NCBI RefSeq assembly: GCF_006874425.1
Contig: NZ_VIJZ01000003.1
Span: forward strand, 372,001-436,000
Reading direction: 5' to 3'
Length of the DNA: 64,000 nt
From: Paenibacillus ottowii
GTDB lineage: Bacteria; Bacillota; Bacilli; Paenibacillales; Paenibacillaceae
Shown: piece by piece, positions 9,351 through 18,137 of the stretch
Layout of the letters: the number at the start of each line of letters is the position of its first letter
How positions within the stretch are numbered: the stretch's first letter is position 1
Position numbers and translations under genes: made by a program
Notes under the pieces: generated by a model
The model's database searches: none
What the model saw: only the letters and a program-made list of their open reading frames with translations
What the model was told of the DNA's origin: nothing

Positions 9351-9563
9351 TTAAGAGCGCTGAGCGACAAAGGAATTACCCGCCCGATTGAGAATCGGCA
9401 GCATCCGCATTTCCTGCCCCATCGAAGCTTGGCACAGTGGACAAGCCGGCTCGCTCAAAAAGGTGAAATCCGTTCTCATCCATCCGTTGCAACCCTCGTT
9501 GGTACACGACCAAATAGCCGTATTTTCCTCTGGAATGACTTCCGGGGCCTGGCGTCTATACAT
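9351..9563 (-). CDS. ydjO: YdjO-family cold-inducible protein
   Basis: Small 70-residue protein resembling B. subtilis YdjO: an EENTAIWSCTNEGCNGWMR segment followed by a second CPLCQ pair, so four cysteines could bind a metal ion. The ATG at 9563 is chosen because GAGGGGGG lies 7 nt before it; an in-frame start 33 nt upstream has no such site. The family is described as cold-inducible with unknown molecular role. It stands alone, convergent with the LacI gene. Confidence 0.8.
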   Translation of the reverse strand: MYRRQAPEVIPEENTAIWSCTNEGCNGWMRTDFTFLSEPACPLCQASMGQEMRMLPILNRAGNSFVAQRS

Positions 9564-9682
9564 GTATATCCCCCCTCGGTTGTTATAGGGGAACATCCCC
9601 TGTCGGCATACTGTTAATTCCCTCCTGTGCGGGTATTAATATGCTCCAACCTGCGAAAAATATGCGTATTTTACCAAAATTC

Positions 9683-10198
9683 TTATTTGCGGATAGCCTT
9701 GGTCCAGAAGCCGCCGTGAAATTGCTTCGGCTCCACCGTAATGACAAAAGCCTTGGGGTCCAACTCCAGAATGGATTGATACAGCTTGTTCTGGTTTTTC
9801 CGCTTGGCCAAAATTTCCATCACCAGTCGTTCTCCATCACGTCCACTGCCCAGCCAGGCTGTAACGCCGTAGCCTTTGTCCCGCAGTGCATTGGCTATTC
9901 CTCCATTAGTCTCATTGCTGATCACCTTTACGGTGACATAACCAAGCGCTATTTTTTCCTCAATCCATGCCCCAATAAGAATACCCAATGCGTAGCCTAT
10001 AGCGTATACCGCCAAACTTGCCACATGATCCAGATACTTAAGCACGACATTCAAGCCCAATACATAGACCGTAACTTCCACGGTGCTAATAAGCGCAGCA
10101 ATGTACTTCTGTCCTTTCAGCGTCAAAATCATGCGCAGTGTATACGCCGATACATAGATGAGTTGAATCACGAGAATAAACAATAAAATCTTGAGCAT
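9683..10198 (-). CDS. UPF0316 membrane protein (YebE-like, DUF2179)
   Basis: 171-residue protein with three hydrophobic segments in the first ~85 residues, then a soluble C-terminal domain containing GYGVTAWLGSGRDGERLVMEILAKRKN, typical of the UPF0316/DUF2179 family. The ATG at 10198 follows GGGGAGTGAG and is preferred over the ATG 15 nt upstream, which lies inside that ribosome binding site. Function of the family is unknown; the C-terminal domain is thought to be a ligand-binding or regulatory unit. Monocistronic by spacing. Confidence 0.82.
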   Translation of the reverse strand: MLKILLFILVIQLIYVSAYTLRMILTLKGQKYIAALISTVEVTVYVLGLNVVLKYLDHVASLAVYAIGYALGILIGAWIEEKIALGYVTVKVISNETNGGIANALRDKGYGVTAWLGSGRDGERLVMEILAKRKNQNKLYQSILELDPKAFVITVEPKQFHGGFWTKAIRK

Positions 10199-10274
10199 AT
10201 GCTCACTCCCCATTTCACGATCTAATTAACCCCATATCCAACATTATACCCCTGCCTGCGATCTACAGCCTAAC

Positions 10275-10300
10275 GTTTCGTATTACCCTCGCTCGGGTAA
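10275..10300 (+). promoter_or_regulatory. Sigma-B-like promoter motif before the csbD-like gene
   Basis: GTTTCG (10275-10280), 14 nt, GGGTAA (10295-10300) resembles the Bacillus sigma-B consensus. The -10-like half is also part of a perfect 7-bp inverted repeat (ATTACCC, 6 nt, GGGTAAT, 10282-10301), which might instead be an operator. Confidence 0.45.
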
Positions 10301-10355
10301 TGACTAACTACAGCATGCTGAATGAGAGTTTGATTATATAGAGGAGGGCTAGACC

Positions 10356-10532
10356 ATGAAGGATAACGGAATCAGCGATAAAATCAAAGGTAACGTCAAT
10401 AAAGCTAAAGGCGAAATCAAGGATCAAATCGGGAACGCTACGGATAATAAGTCCCTGCAAGTCGAAGGTAAATTGGATAAAGCCAAAGGTCATCTTCAGG
10501 AAACAGCAGGCAAGCTGAAGGACCATAAATAA
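10356..10532 (+). CDS. CsbD-like general stress protein
   Basis: 58-residue hydrophilic, lysine-rich protein beginning MKDNGISDKIKGNVNKAKGE and containing the repeat-like KGxxxKAKGxxxE pattern typical of CsbD proteins. No signal peptide or membrane segment. A GAGGAGGG site lies 8 nt upstream. In B. subtilis csbD belongs to the sigma-B general stress regulon, and a sigma-B-like motif precedes this gene too. Molecular role unknown for the family. Confidence 0.88.
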   Translation: MKDNGISDKIKGNVNKAKGEIKDQIGNATDNKSLQVEGKLDKAKGHLQETAGKLKDHK

Positions 10533-10566
10533 TTCAACTTTTGAGACTTTAACGGACTTTCCTACG

Positions 10567-10608
10567 AACAAGTTTCGCTGTCTTGTGCAGCGGACTTGTT
10601 TTATTTTG
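10567..10608 (+). terminator. Terminator after the csbD-like gene
   Basis: AACAAG..CGCTG pairs with CAGCG..CTTGTT and is followed by a T-rich stretch. Confidence 0.6.
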
Positions 10609-10788
10609 TTCGGATACTTTTGGAAAAATATTTACGCAAACAGGGCAACTTTTGCAGTCGCTTTTGCGTCTAACTAGTATAGGCATAACCAATAACAACT
10701 CTTCCAACCTGTTGGATTTTGCATGTATTAATGTTACTCTAGTCTATGTATCACGCTATAATTCTTAAATAAAGGGGTAGACCGACGA

Positions 10789-11835
10789 ATGAAATCATTG
10801 AAGTCCATGAAGAAACCAGTCATCATCACTGCCGTATCGGCCTTGGCCATCTCCGGGGCTCTGTTCAGCCAATCTACATATGCTGCACAAGTAACTAAGC
10901 CGATCCAAGCAGTATATAACAATATTAAAATTATCTACAACGGAACCGAGGTTCCTGCTGATGCTAAAACAGAACCATTTCTGCTGGATGGCGTGACGTA
11001 TATCCCGTTGAAGCTGGCAGGTACAGCGCTGGATAAAAAAGTAACATGGGATGGCACCAACAAACGCGTGGTCATTGCTGACAACGGTGTTCCTATTGAT
11101 CAATCTACAGTTACAGCATTGAATAACCAAATTTCAACCCTGACGCAGGAACTGAACACAGCGAAAGCAGCGAACACAACGAAAGATGCTACCATTGCTC
11201 AATTGCAAAAAGACAACCAGACGCTGAAAGATGAAGCGAGCAAAAATAGTTCAAGCACCTTGAAAGATCTACAAAAGCAACTGAACAAGGATTACAGTGA
11301 TTCCTACAACACGAACTCGGATATCACACTGGATGGTAACAAAAGCGATATTGACGTGACCATCGAAATGACCAAGTCCAGATGGGATGACCTGTCCGAC
11401 AGCAGAAAGGAAAGCTACCTGGAGGACATCGTTAAGGACATTTTGAAAGAGTACAAAGATGCCGATATTGACGGCACAGTGAAGAACTCCAGTAATAGAG
11501 ATAAATTGGCGACCTTTTCAACCAACAGCAGAGGCGATGTAACGATTAAGAAAGTGGCTTCTTCTCTGGATACTAGTAGTATCCAACGTTCTTTGACTGA
11601 CAAATACGGTAACTATGCAGGTGTTGGCTTTGACTTCACCGTAAGAGGCGACAGCAGTGAAGCTAACGTAGATGTATATGTAAAAACTGATGCTTGGAAC
11701 AACACACTTACTAATACGCAAAGAAACTCCCTAATAGAGAACGTCCTTTATGAGCTTAAGAATAGAAACTCGGTATCTCGAGTAGTGGGTAAAATTAAGT
11801 CCAGCGAAAACAGCAACACGATAACTTCGTTCTGA
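10789..11835 (+). CDS. Secreted stalk-domain protein (copper amine oxidase N-terminal-like) with coiled coil
   Basis: 348 residues. A Sec signal peptide (about 1-32, ending TYAA) is followed by a stalk domain of the copper-amine-oxidase N-terminal type (IKIIYNGTEVPADAKTEPF, then VTYIPLKLAGTALDKKVTW). Residues ~105-165 are rich in Gln, Leu, Asn and Thr in heptad-like order and probably form a coiled coil; a charged C-terminal domain follows. Such proteins are common in Paenibacillus, where the stalk domain is thought to act in cell-wall attachment or assembly. No enzymatic residues are recognisable. TATAAT and TTACTC boxes lie upstream and a strong terminator downstream, so it is monocistronic. 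Confidence 0.8.
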   Translation: MKSLKSMKKPVIITAVSALAISGALFSQSTYAAQVTKPIQAVYNNIKIIYNGTEVPADAKTEPFLLDGVTYIPLKLAGTALDKKVTWDGTNKRVVIADNGVPIDQSTVTALNNQISTLTQELNTAKAANTTKDATIAQLQKDNQTLKDEASKNSSSTLKDLQKQLNKDYSDSYNTNSDITLDGNKSDIDVTIEMTKSRWDDLSDSRKESYLEDIVKDILKEYKDADIDGTVKNSSNRDKLATFSTNSRGDVTIKKVASSLDTSSIQRSLTDKYGNYAGVGFDFTVRGDSSEANVDVYVKTDAWNNTLTNTQRNSLIENVLYELKNRNSVSRVVGKIKSSENSNTITSF

Positions 11836-11850
11836 AATCATACTTTTCAA

Positions 11851-11890
11851 AAAAAGCGACAGAGGCCTTACGGCCTTTGTCGCTTTTTTT
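11851..11890 (+). terminator. Strong terminator after the stalk-domain gene
   Basis: AAAAAGCGACAgAGGCC and GGCCTttGTCGCTTTTTTT form a long stem with a 4-nt loop and a T-tract. It may also serve the leftward pseudogene. Confidence 0.85.
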
Positions 11891-11914
11891 GATGTACAAC
11901 CATTATGAATTCAA

Positions 11915-12704
11915 TTATTGAATCAGCCTGCCTACGGAAGTGATATACTTTATATAATCATTATCAGCATCAATTGTATCGATATTCATTGTATAAACCA
12001 AATGACCAGGGCTGGTTATTTTGACTTTGTGAAATGAACCAGGTTTAGAATAAGGGTCTACAGTATAGGTCTCTTTGCTATACACAATCATAGGATTGAA
12101 GTCAACTTTCTTGAAGACGGGCGATAATCCATTCTTATACGTAGCATAAATATTTAATACGCCCTGCTTTTGATCCCAGTCAAAGGAAGTAAGACCAAAT
12201 GCATTCGCATCAATGACTTTGGCCAAGTCTTGTCCCTCGAACCTCATAAGAACTGGGCTTTCCGTAAAACTGTCATGCCTTATCTTCAATAAGCCCCGCT
12301 TGGAATCCCACTCCATCTTCGTATCTGTATCTTTCAACAAAATGGATACTGGCAAAAACATCACGTTGCTTTTCATGATGGGGACTGTGTCCATTGTCAT
12401 CAGCTCACCGTTAACCGATATTTCAGGTGAATCGATTATAGTCGTTACATTACGCCCCAAAATATCAACAGAAGCGGTTTTGCTCGCTGCATTGTAAGTT
12501 ACTTTACCACCCATTAGCTGCTTGAAGCGGTATAAGCAATCTCCCCTTCGTATCCACAAAAGGTGAGGCAGGATAGGTGTATAAAACGTAATGGTCATTG
12601 ACCTTCAAGTGTATGGGGGTCTGAGCTTGAGCTGATGTTGAATTCGAGTGTACAGTAGCAATACTAAATAAAACCATAAGGCATACGAACAACCTGATTT
12701 TCAT
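11915..12704 (-). pseudogene. Frameshifted stalk-domain (copper amine oxidase N-terminal-like) secreted protein
   Basis: One former gene now lies in two frames. The first part (12704 to about 12520) encodes a signal peptide (MKIRLFVCLMVLFSIATVHS..) and the start of a stalk domain (IHLKVNDHYV, GRLLIPLQA), then hits a stop. From about 12540 the sequence continues in another frame with FKQLMGGKVTYNAASKTASVDI, the expected second half of the same motif (compare IPLRxxSEALGAxVxWD in relatives), and runs about 200 more residues. The junction lies between 12505 and 12545. It could be a natural pseudogene or a sequencing indel; the rest is well preserved, so the break is recent if real. Confidence 0.75.
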
Positions 12705-12937
12705 AATATCCTCCTTTGTTCATAAACAGCTCAAAGATACAACTGTTTTGTTTATAACTAACGTACCTCCAACAAGACATATAGTCAACCAAAATTTATA
12801 ATCCCTACCTAATTATAGAATATTACACCTTCCATACAATCATTTAATTCATAAATACATTAATGATATTTATAAATATAAAATTATTTAATGCTGAAAG
12901 CAGAATATATCACTGTATTCCAATTAGAAAGGGGAAA

Positions 12938-13304
12938 ATGTATATGATGAGAAGTTTTGTTAAGCGTAGAGTCAGGTCGAGCATTGCACTAGCATTCACT
13001 TTATTATTAGCAATCGCAAGGCGTACCATCAGGCACAATGGATGCCGCGGCAGCGGTGCCGAAACAGAACAATAAGCAGGATGTGCCCACCTTCTCTAAT
13101 GTATCGGTTCATGATCCTTCGATTGTCAAAGACTGTGACACTTATTATGTATTTGGGTCGCATATCACCGCAGCAAAGTCCAAAGATCTCACACATTGGT
13201 CCTCTTATACAAACGGTTACAAGACGCCTGGGAATACTCTTTACAGAGATTTATCATTTAAGATTATCTATGAATGCGTAAACATCGCTAGTGTCAAAGA
13301 ATGA
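12938..13304 (+). pseudogene. GH43 arabinanase fragment (frameshifted and C-terminally truncated)
   Basis: An ATG at 12938 after AGAAAGGGG starts a signal peptide (MYMMRSFVKRRVRSSIALAF..). About 25 codons on (near 13010-13020) the frame is lost, and the sequence continues in the next frame as GVPSGTMDAAAAVPKQ, then VSVHDPSIVKDCDTYYVFGSH, the N-terminal motif of GH43 endo-arabinanases with its catalytic Asp. Homology stops after about 75 residues (NTLYRDLSFK), where an intact enzyme would continue for several hundred more. It is a dead remnant of a secreted arabinan-degrading enzyme, bounded by a terminator at 13307-13334. Confidence 0.8.
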
Positions 13305-13306
13305 GA

Positions 13307-13334
13307 AAAGAGAGCGCTAAACAGCGCTCTCTTT
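13307..13334. terminator. Bidirectional terminator between GH43 remnant and NDH-2
   Basis: AAAGAGAGCGCT pairs perfectly with AGCGCTCTCTTT around a 4-nt loop; short T-runs on both strands. Confidence 0.8.
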
Positions 13335-13362
13335 CAATAATTCATATAAAATGTAATGAATA

Positions 13363-14544
13363 TTAATAGGCCAAAGCAAAAAGTCCTTTGATGTGGGACA
13401 AGTAACGGATGTTACTGCCTTCTTTCATCAAAGTAGCTACAGCGCCTTTCAGTTGGGTGCCATTCGCGCCTACAGTACCGATCGCGTCTGTTCTTCCCAA
13501 GCTGCCCAGTGTACCGGAGAATACTGGTGTGAATTGTTCCATTTTCGCTCCATTAAAGTAAGCAAAAAGGTTGTAACCCACGGTTTCGCCCATTTGCCAA
13601 GCCAACTGTGCAGTTGGAGGGTATGGACGCTCGCCTTCACTTGGGAACACTACTGCGCTGTCGCCAGCGAGGAAGATATCTTCGTGAGAAGTCGATTGCA
13701 ATGCGCCATTCACCGTTGCGCGACCGCGGTTTACTTCGATACCGGATGCGCCAACCAGTGCGTTACCTTGTACGCCGCCCGTCCAGATCAGTGTGTTCGT
13801 TTTGATTGAACGTCCGTCTTTCAGGAGAACTTCGTCAGCTTTCATTTCTGTAATCGGAACACCCGCTACGATTTGAACGCCACGTTTCTCAAGGCTTGTT
13901 ACTGCACGATCAACCAGTGGTTGAGGGAAGCCTGCCAAAATAGATGGTCCAGCTTCTACGCAATACAAGCTGATATCTTCGTAGTTGATGCCCTTTTCAC
14001 GGCACACTGCAGGCAGTTTGTCGGCATATTCGCCCACCAGCTCAACGCCTGTCAGACCGCCGCCACCGATAACGATGGTAGCATCCGCTTTGTTACCGGA
14101 TTGCTTGTAAGCATCCAGACGAGCTTCCACATGTGCACGGATGCGATTGGCTTCTGCCACTGATTTCAGTGTGAAGCTATGCTCTTGCAGCCCCGGAATA
14201 CCGAAATATGCCGTTTCACTGCCCAGGGAAATAACGAGAGCGTCATAGCTCAATGTAGCACCACTGGCCAGGGTTACTTTCTTATCGTCCGGTTTGATTT
14301 CGGAAACCGTATCCACTTTCAGGATAATATCCTTGTTACGCAGCAGTTTTTCCAAAGGAAGCGCCACAGCTTTTTCGGCAATCGTACCTGCAGCCAAACG
14401 GTGCAGTTCCGTAATAATTTGGTGCGACGCAAAGCGGTTTACCACTGTAATGGTTGCTTGGCTAGCGTCCATATGCTGGCGTGCTGTAAGAGCGGCCAGC
14501 AAGCCGCCGTATCCGCCGCCCAAGATCAAAATTTGCTTCGACAT
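13363..14544 (-). CDS. Type II NADH dehydrogenase (NDH-2), FAD-dependent
   Basis: Membrane-associated, non-proton-pumping NADH:menaquinone oxidoreductase of the respiratory chain. The N-terminal FAD-binding Rossmann motif is ILGGGYGGLLAAL, the second dinucleotide (NADH) motif is VIGGGGLTGVELVGEYAD, and the FAD-contact segment IFLAGDSAVV lies later. The ATG at 14544 is preferred (GGAGG 6 nt upstream); the ATG 6 nt earlier abuts that site. Length 393 fits the family. The DUF1641 gene lies 27 nt upstream in the same operon, a pairing frequent in Bacilli. Confidence 0.9.
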   Translation of the reverse strand: MSKQILILGGGYGGLLAALTARQHMDASQATITVVNRFASHQIITELHRLAAGTIAEKAVALPLEKLLRNKDIILKVDTVSEIKPDDKKVTLASGATLSYDALVISLGSETAYFGIPGLQEHSFTLKSVAEANRIRAHVEARLDAYKQSGNKADATIVIGGGGLTGVELVGEYADKLPAVCREKGINYEDISLYCVEAGPSILAGFPQPLVDRAVTSLEKRGVQIVAGVPITEMKADEVLLKDGRSIKTNTLIWTGGVQGNALVGASGIEVNRGRATVNGALQSTSHEDIFLAGDSAVVFPSEGERPYPPTAQLAWQMGETVGYNLFAYFNGAKMEQFTPVFSGTLGSLGRTDAIGTVGANGTQLKGAVATLMKEGSNIRYLSHIKGLFALAY

Positions 14545-14571
14545 GTCCATCCTCCGTTCTCGATCAGGTAA

Positions 14572-15003
14572 TTATTTGCTTTCGCGTTGGCGCTCATTCA
14601 GAATATCCAGGAAAGCCTGGCTGAAACGCAGCGTTTTTTGTACATTAGGATCTTTAAGCATTTTGAGCAGGCCAAACAGACCTACACTGCCATCCGTAGT
14701 TTGTACACGGTCATTTGCTTCAATTGCAGCAGAAGCCAATCCTTTAGCTGAATCTGTAACAGGCTTCACAAACTCACCCATGGAGTTTTTCATATCTCCG
14801 ATAAAGACAGGGTCAGTTGCCAGACTGCGTGCTACATCATAAGCATCGGTCATAAAAGTAACCATTTCAGTCAACTTTGGCAGATTCTCTACCAGTACGG
14901 TCAGCGATTGCTGAACCTCCGGTTTCATCAATTGGTCCAATACATCCCGAGACTCTTTGGTAGCTTCTTGTGTTACGGCCACCTCTTGTTGGTTTTCAGA
15001 CAT
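14572..15003 (-). CDS. DUF1641 protein, partner of NDH-2
   Basis: 143-residue soluble protein with DUF1641 character (long helices, VFIGDMKNSMGEFVKPVTDSAKG, then GLFGLLKMLKDPNVQKTLRF at the C-terminus). The ATG at 15003 after AAAGGAGGACG is clearly better than the in-frame start 39 nt upstream. In other Bacilli this family sits beside NADH dehydrogenases or formate dehydrogenases, and is thought to be an accessory subunit of the oxidoreductase; its molecular role is not established. First gene of the two-gene operon. Confidence 0.85.
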   Translation of the reverse strand: MSENQQEVAVTQEATKESRDVLDQLMKPEVQQSLTVLVENLPKLTEMVTFMTDAYDVARSLATDPVFIGDMKNSMGEFVKPVTDSAKGLASAAIEANDRVQTTDGSVGLFGLLKMLKDPNVQKTLRFSQAFLDILNERQRESK

Positions 15004-15458
15004 GCGTGAACGTCCTCCTTTACTGTGAAAATAGAAGTCCATTCCTTTCTCGTAACCTGTATCATAAACTCTAGCAATAAAACGTTAATGAATTCGCCCT
15101 TAAACATGCAAGAAGCACAGCTTAAACTGGCCTATACCCTAAAGGGCAAGACTGGTGATCGCAGATGCCAATTGTATATTGCCTGGACGTTATTCTGTTG
15201 TTGTTACTGCTGCGGAATATCTCACGAAGCGCTCCCTCGTGACTACAACAGGACGAAACGGAACCCTATACCTCTATATTACACCTTTCACAACCCAATC
15301 GTCGAAGAAATTTTAAATTTGCACAAATTTCTGCAATTTTTTTATTGTTATTTTAGATAAAAATTAGAATAAGCACGATTTTTGTCTAAGTTTACCTTAA
15401 TAAAGAGGGTATTTTGTACTAGAAATGGATAATAGAGAGAGTGAGTTTGGTCGATTTC
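15004..15458. other. Intergenic region, no gene seen
   Basis: Holds the leftward promoter area of the DUF1641-NDH-2 operon on its left side and the 3' end of the HNH gene on its right. No convincing coding frame; the rightward ORF at 15025-15360 lacks a ribosome binding site and homology. No strong hairpin seen. Confidence 0.5.
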
Positions 15459-16313
15459 CTAAGAATCGGTCTTGGTGTGCAAGGTGTCCTCAGAAGCCTC
15501 GGGGTTCTCGGGAGCAGCGGGAGGCTCGAAATCATTAGAATTCGGTAGCGGTACGCCAGACTCGATGAATTCCTCTACATCACGGGCAGCTTTAACTTGA
15601 TTGCACTCGTTGCAGGCACATACACAATTTACCGGCGTGGTATGCCCACCTTTAGCCCGAGGAAGTAAATGATCAATTGTGTCGCCATAGCCTCCGCAAA
15701 AAAAGCAGGTATAGCGGTCACGTTTAAGCACATATTGGCGGAATTCCTTGTTGCTATAAAGCCTGCGGACCGTGTACGGATTTACAATCACCGCCATGCG
15801 TTCTCTGACCAAAGTCATCGCCAGATCAAGCTCGATCTCCTGATACCAGCGTCTCCCTTGGTCCGTTTTGCCCCTTAGCCGAATCAGGCCGTTGCGATTA
15901 AGTCGCAATGCATGGGTATCCGCAGGCTTCAGTCTGCTAAGCAAGTGACGGACTCGCTGCCGATGGCGCTCGCGTGCTTTGTCCGTGATGGGCTTTCTGC
16001 GAGGCCGCTCAGACTCCATAGAAGCCAGCCCGGACGCCTCCAAAGGATGCGCAGATGTATCTGCTTCAAGGCTACGCCGTCCCGCGGGAGCAACCGGGGG
16101 CTTCGTGCCCTCTTGGGAAGGAGCGGACGTAACCGCTCGTTCTTGCGGGGCTAACCCCCGGCAGGAACGGCAAGGACCACGCCGGGAATAAGGACCCGCC
16201 CGGCGACCGGTTCTACGCTGAAAATCCGTTAATGGCTTTATCTCCTGACAATACGTACATTTTTTCATCAGCGGTTCTTTTGCTTCATCCTTATTCTGCT
16301 GTGGATTTTTCAC
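15459..16313 (-). CDS. HNH endonuclease domain protein with N-terminal zinc-ribbon-like segment
   Basis: 284 residues from a GTG at 16313, chosen because AAGGAGAG lies 6 nt before it; the ATG at 16349 has no such site. Near the N-terminus a CTYCQEIKPLTDFQRRTGRR segment with CRSC forms a putative zinc finger. A disordered Pro/Arg-rich stretch follows. The C-terminal HNH domain is clear: RDRYTCFFCGG, TIDHLLPRAKGG, NCVCACNECNQVKAARD, with paired CxxC zinc ligands and the catalytic His after Asp. Role unknown: host DNA repair or a domesticated mobile-element nuclease. It stands alone with no mobile-element hallmarks around it. Confidence 0.8.
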   Translation of the reverse strand: MKNPQQNKDEAKEPLMKKCTYCQEIKPLTDFQRRTGRRAGPYSRRGPCRSCRGLAPQERAVTSAPSQEGTKPPVAPAGRRSLEADTSAHPLEASGLASMESERPRRKPITDKARERHRQRVRHLLSRLKPADTHALRLNRNGLIRLRGKTDQGRRWYQEIELDLAMTLVRERMAVIVNPYTVRRLYSNKEFRQYVLKRDRYTCFFCGGYGDTIDHLLPRAKGGHTTPVNCVCACNECNQVKAARDVEEFIESGVPLPNSNDFEPPAAPENPEASEDTLHTKTDS

Positions 16314-16575
16314 GTCTATCTCTCCTTCCCTCTCTTGTTCAAGTTTCATGGTTTGCCTGAAATCCGATCTATTGCTAAGTTACACTTATTTTAACGTTTT
16401 CACGTTTTCTTTTCTAGGTATTGAGTCGGTCTGGTCACTCCAGGTATAACAAATTTTAATGATTTAGCATACGTTATACAACGATCCATGTCCTGCATCC
16501 ACATCATATTAGCCATCAGACGTTTAGCCCCCCTCACTTGGTGGGTAACTTGTTATATATGAAGGAGGGACGCAT

Positions 16576-18072
16576 ATGAAAAGGAACCATACGATGATGC
16601 AATTTTTCGAGTGGAATGTCGAAGCTGACGGTTCTCACTGGAAAAAGCTCGCTCGCCTGGCACCGGAACTGAAGGCCAAAGGAATTGACGCGATATGGAT
16701 TCCACCTGTCACCAAAGGCCAATCGCCCGAGGATACGGGTTACGGCGTCTATGACCTTTATGATCTGGGCGAATTTGACCAAAAAGGTGCAGTACGCACC
16801 AAATACGGCACCAAGGAAGACCTGCTGGAAGCTGTAGCGGCCTGTGTTCGCCACGGTGTTGCCGTCTACGTCGATCTGGTCATGAACCATAAGGCTGGTG
16901 CGGATGAGACCGAGGTATTCAAGGTTGTCGAGGTCAACCCGGATAACCGCAACGAGGTCATTTCTGAGCCCTTTGATATCGAAGGCTGGACTAAATTTAC
17001 ATTTCCCGGCCGACAAGGTCAGTATTCCACATTTCAATGGAATTTCGAACATTTTAACGGAACGGATTACGATGCAAGTCAGGACCGGACAGGAATCTAT
17101 CGCATTTTAGGCAAAAATAAAAACTGGAGCGATCATGTAGATGATGAATTCGGCAATTATGATTATTTAATGTTCGCCAATATTGACTATAATCATCAGG
17201 ATGTGCGCAAGGAAATGATTCGCTGGGGCAAATGGCTGGTGGACACCCTGCAATGCAATGGATTCCGTCTGGATGCCATCAAGCATATCAATCATGAATT
17301 TGTACGGGAGTTTGCCACAGAAATGATTAAAAAGCGTGGGCAGGATTTCTATATGGTAGGCGAGTTTTGGAAACCGGATCTGGAGTCGTGTCAAAAGTTT
17401 CTGGATACCATTGATTATAAAATTGACCTGTTCGACGTATCCCTCCACTACAAACTACATAGCGCTTCCTTGGGTGGTAAGGATTTCGATTTAAGCACCA
17501 TTTTCGAGGATACGCTGGTTCATACCCATCCCCTGAACTCGGTTACTTTTGTCGATAATCATGATTCCCAGCCGCACGAAGCGCTCGAATCTTGGGTGGA
17601 GGACTGGTTCAAGCCCAGTGCCTATGCACTCATCCTACTGCGCAAAGATGGTTATCCTTGCGTATTCTACGGGGATTACTACGGTATCCGGGGACAAACG
17701 CCTGTGAAAGGCAAGCAGGCTGAGCTAGACCCACTCCTATATGCGCGGTACCACAAAGCCTATGGTGAGCAAAAAGATTATTTTGATGATCCCCATACGA
17801 TTGGATGGGTTCGTCAGGGTGTCCCTGAACTGCACGGCTCCGGATGTGCCGTGGTGATTACCAACGCAGGTGACGGGGAAAAGCGAATGTTTGTGGGTAA
17901 AAAACGTGCCGGGGAGAAATGGATCGATTTGACCGGACATCACGATCATACCGTACAAATCGAACAGGATGGCTACGGCATATTTCCCGTTCGTGCCGGC
18001 AGTGTATCGGTATGGGCACTTCCTACTGAGGAAGACAGCCTGGATGCAGAGGATACTGCTGCGAACACTTAA
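16576..18072 (+). CDS. Cytoplasmic alpha-amylase (GH13 subfamily 5 type)
   Basis: Intracellular alpha-amylase cleaving maltodextrins or glycogen-like glucans. There is no signal peptide. The GH13 regions are in order: DLVMNHKAGAD (region I), GFRLDAIKHI with the Asp nucleophile (II), MVGEFW with the acid/base Glu (III), and FVDNHDSQP with the third Asp (IV). The 498 residues match liquefying-type amylases of subfamily 5. GAAGGAGGG precedes the ATG. It is monocistronic and convergent with gpmA. The secreted beta/alpha-amylase at 58972 could supply its substrates after import. Confidence 0.92.
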   Translation: MKRNHTMMQFFEWNVEADGSHWKKLARLAPELKAKGIDAIWIPPVTKGQSPEDTGYGVYDLYDLGEFDQKGAVRTKYGTKEDLLEAVAACVRHGVAVYVDLVMNHKAGADETEVFKVVEVNPDNRNEVISEPFDIEGWTKFTFPGRQGQYSTFQWNFEHFNGTDYDASQDRTGIYRILGKNKNWSDHVDDEFGNYDYLMFANIDYNHQDVRKEMIRWGKWLVDTLQCNGFRLDAIKHINHEFVREFATEMIKKRGQDFYMVGEFWKPDLESCQKFLDTIDYKIDLFDVSLHYKLHSASLGGKDFDLSTIFEDTLVHTHPLNSVTFVDNHDSQPHEALESWVEDWFKPSAYALILLRKDGYPCVFYGDYYGIRGQTPVKGKQAELDPLLYARYHKAYGEQKDYFDDPHTIGWVRQGVPELHGSGCAVVITNAGDGEKRMFVGKKRAGEKWIDLTGHHDHTVQIEQDGYGIFPVRAGSVSVWALPTEEDSLDAEDTAANT

Positions 18073-18082
18073 TGTGTATCAA

Positions 18083-18128
18083 CAACAAAGAGGACAGGAT
18101 GCAAGCAAGCGTCCTGTCCTCTTTGTTG
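18083..18128. terminator. Bidirectional terminator between amylase and gpmA
   Basis: CAACAAAGAGGACAGGA pairs perfectly with TCCTGTCCTCTTTGTTG across a 12-nt loop. Confidence 0.85.
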
Positions 18129-18137
18129 TATGGGAAG

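Noticed and set aside
15025-15360. 111-codon rightward frame in the DUF1641 upstream region
   Set aside because: Starts inside the DUF1641 leader with no translation signals and has a cysteine/serine pattern typical of chance frames.
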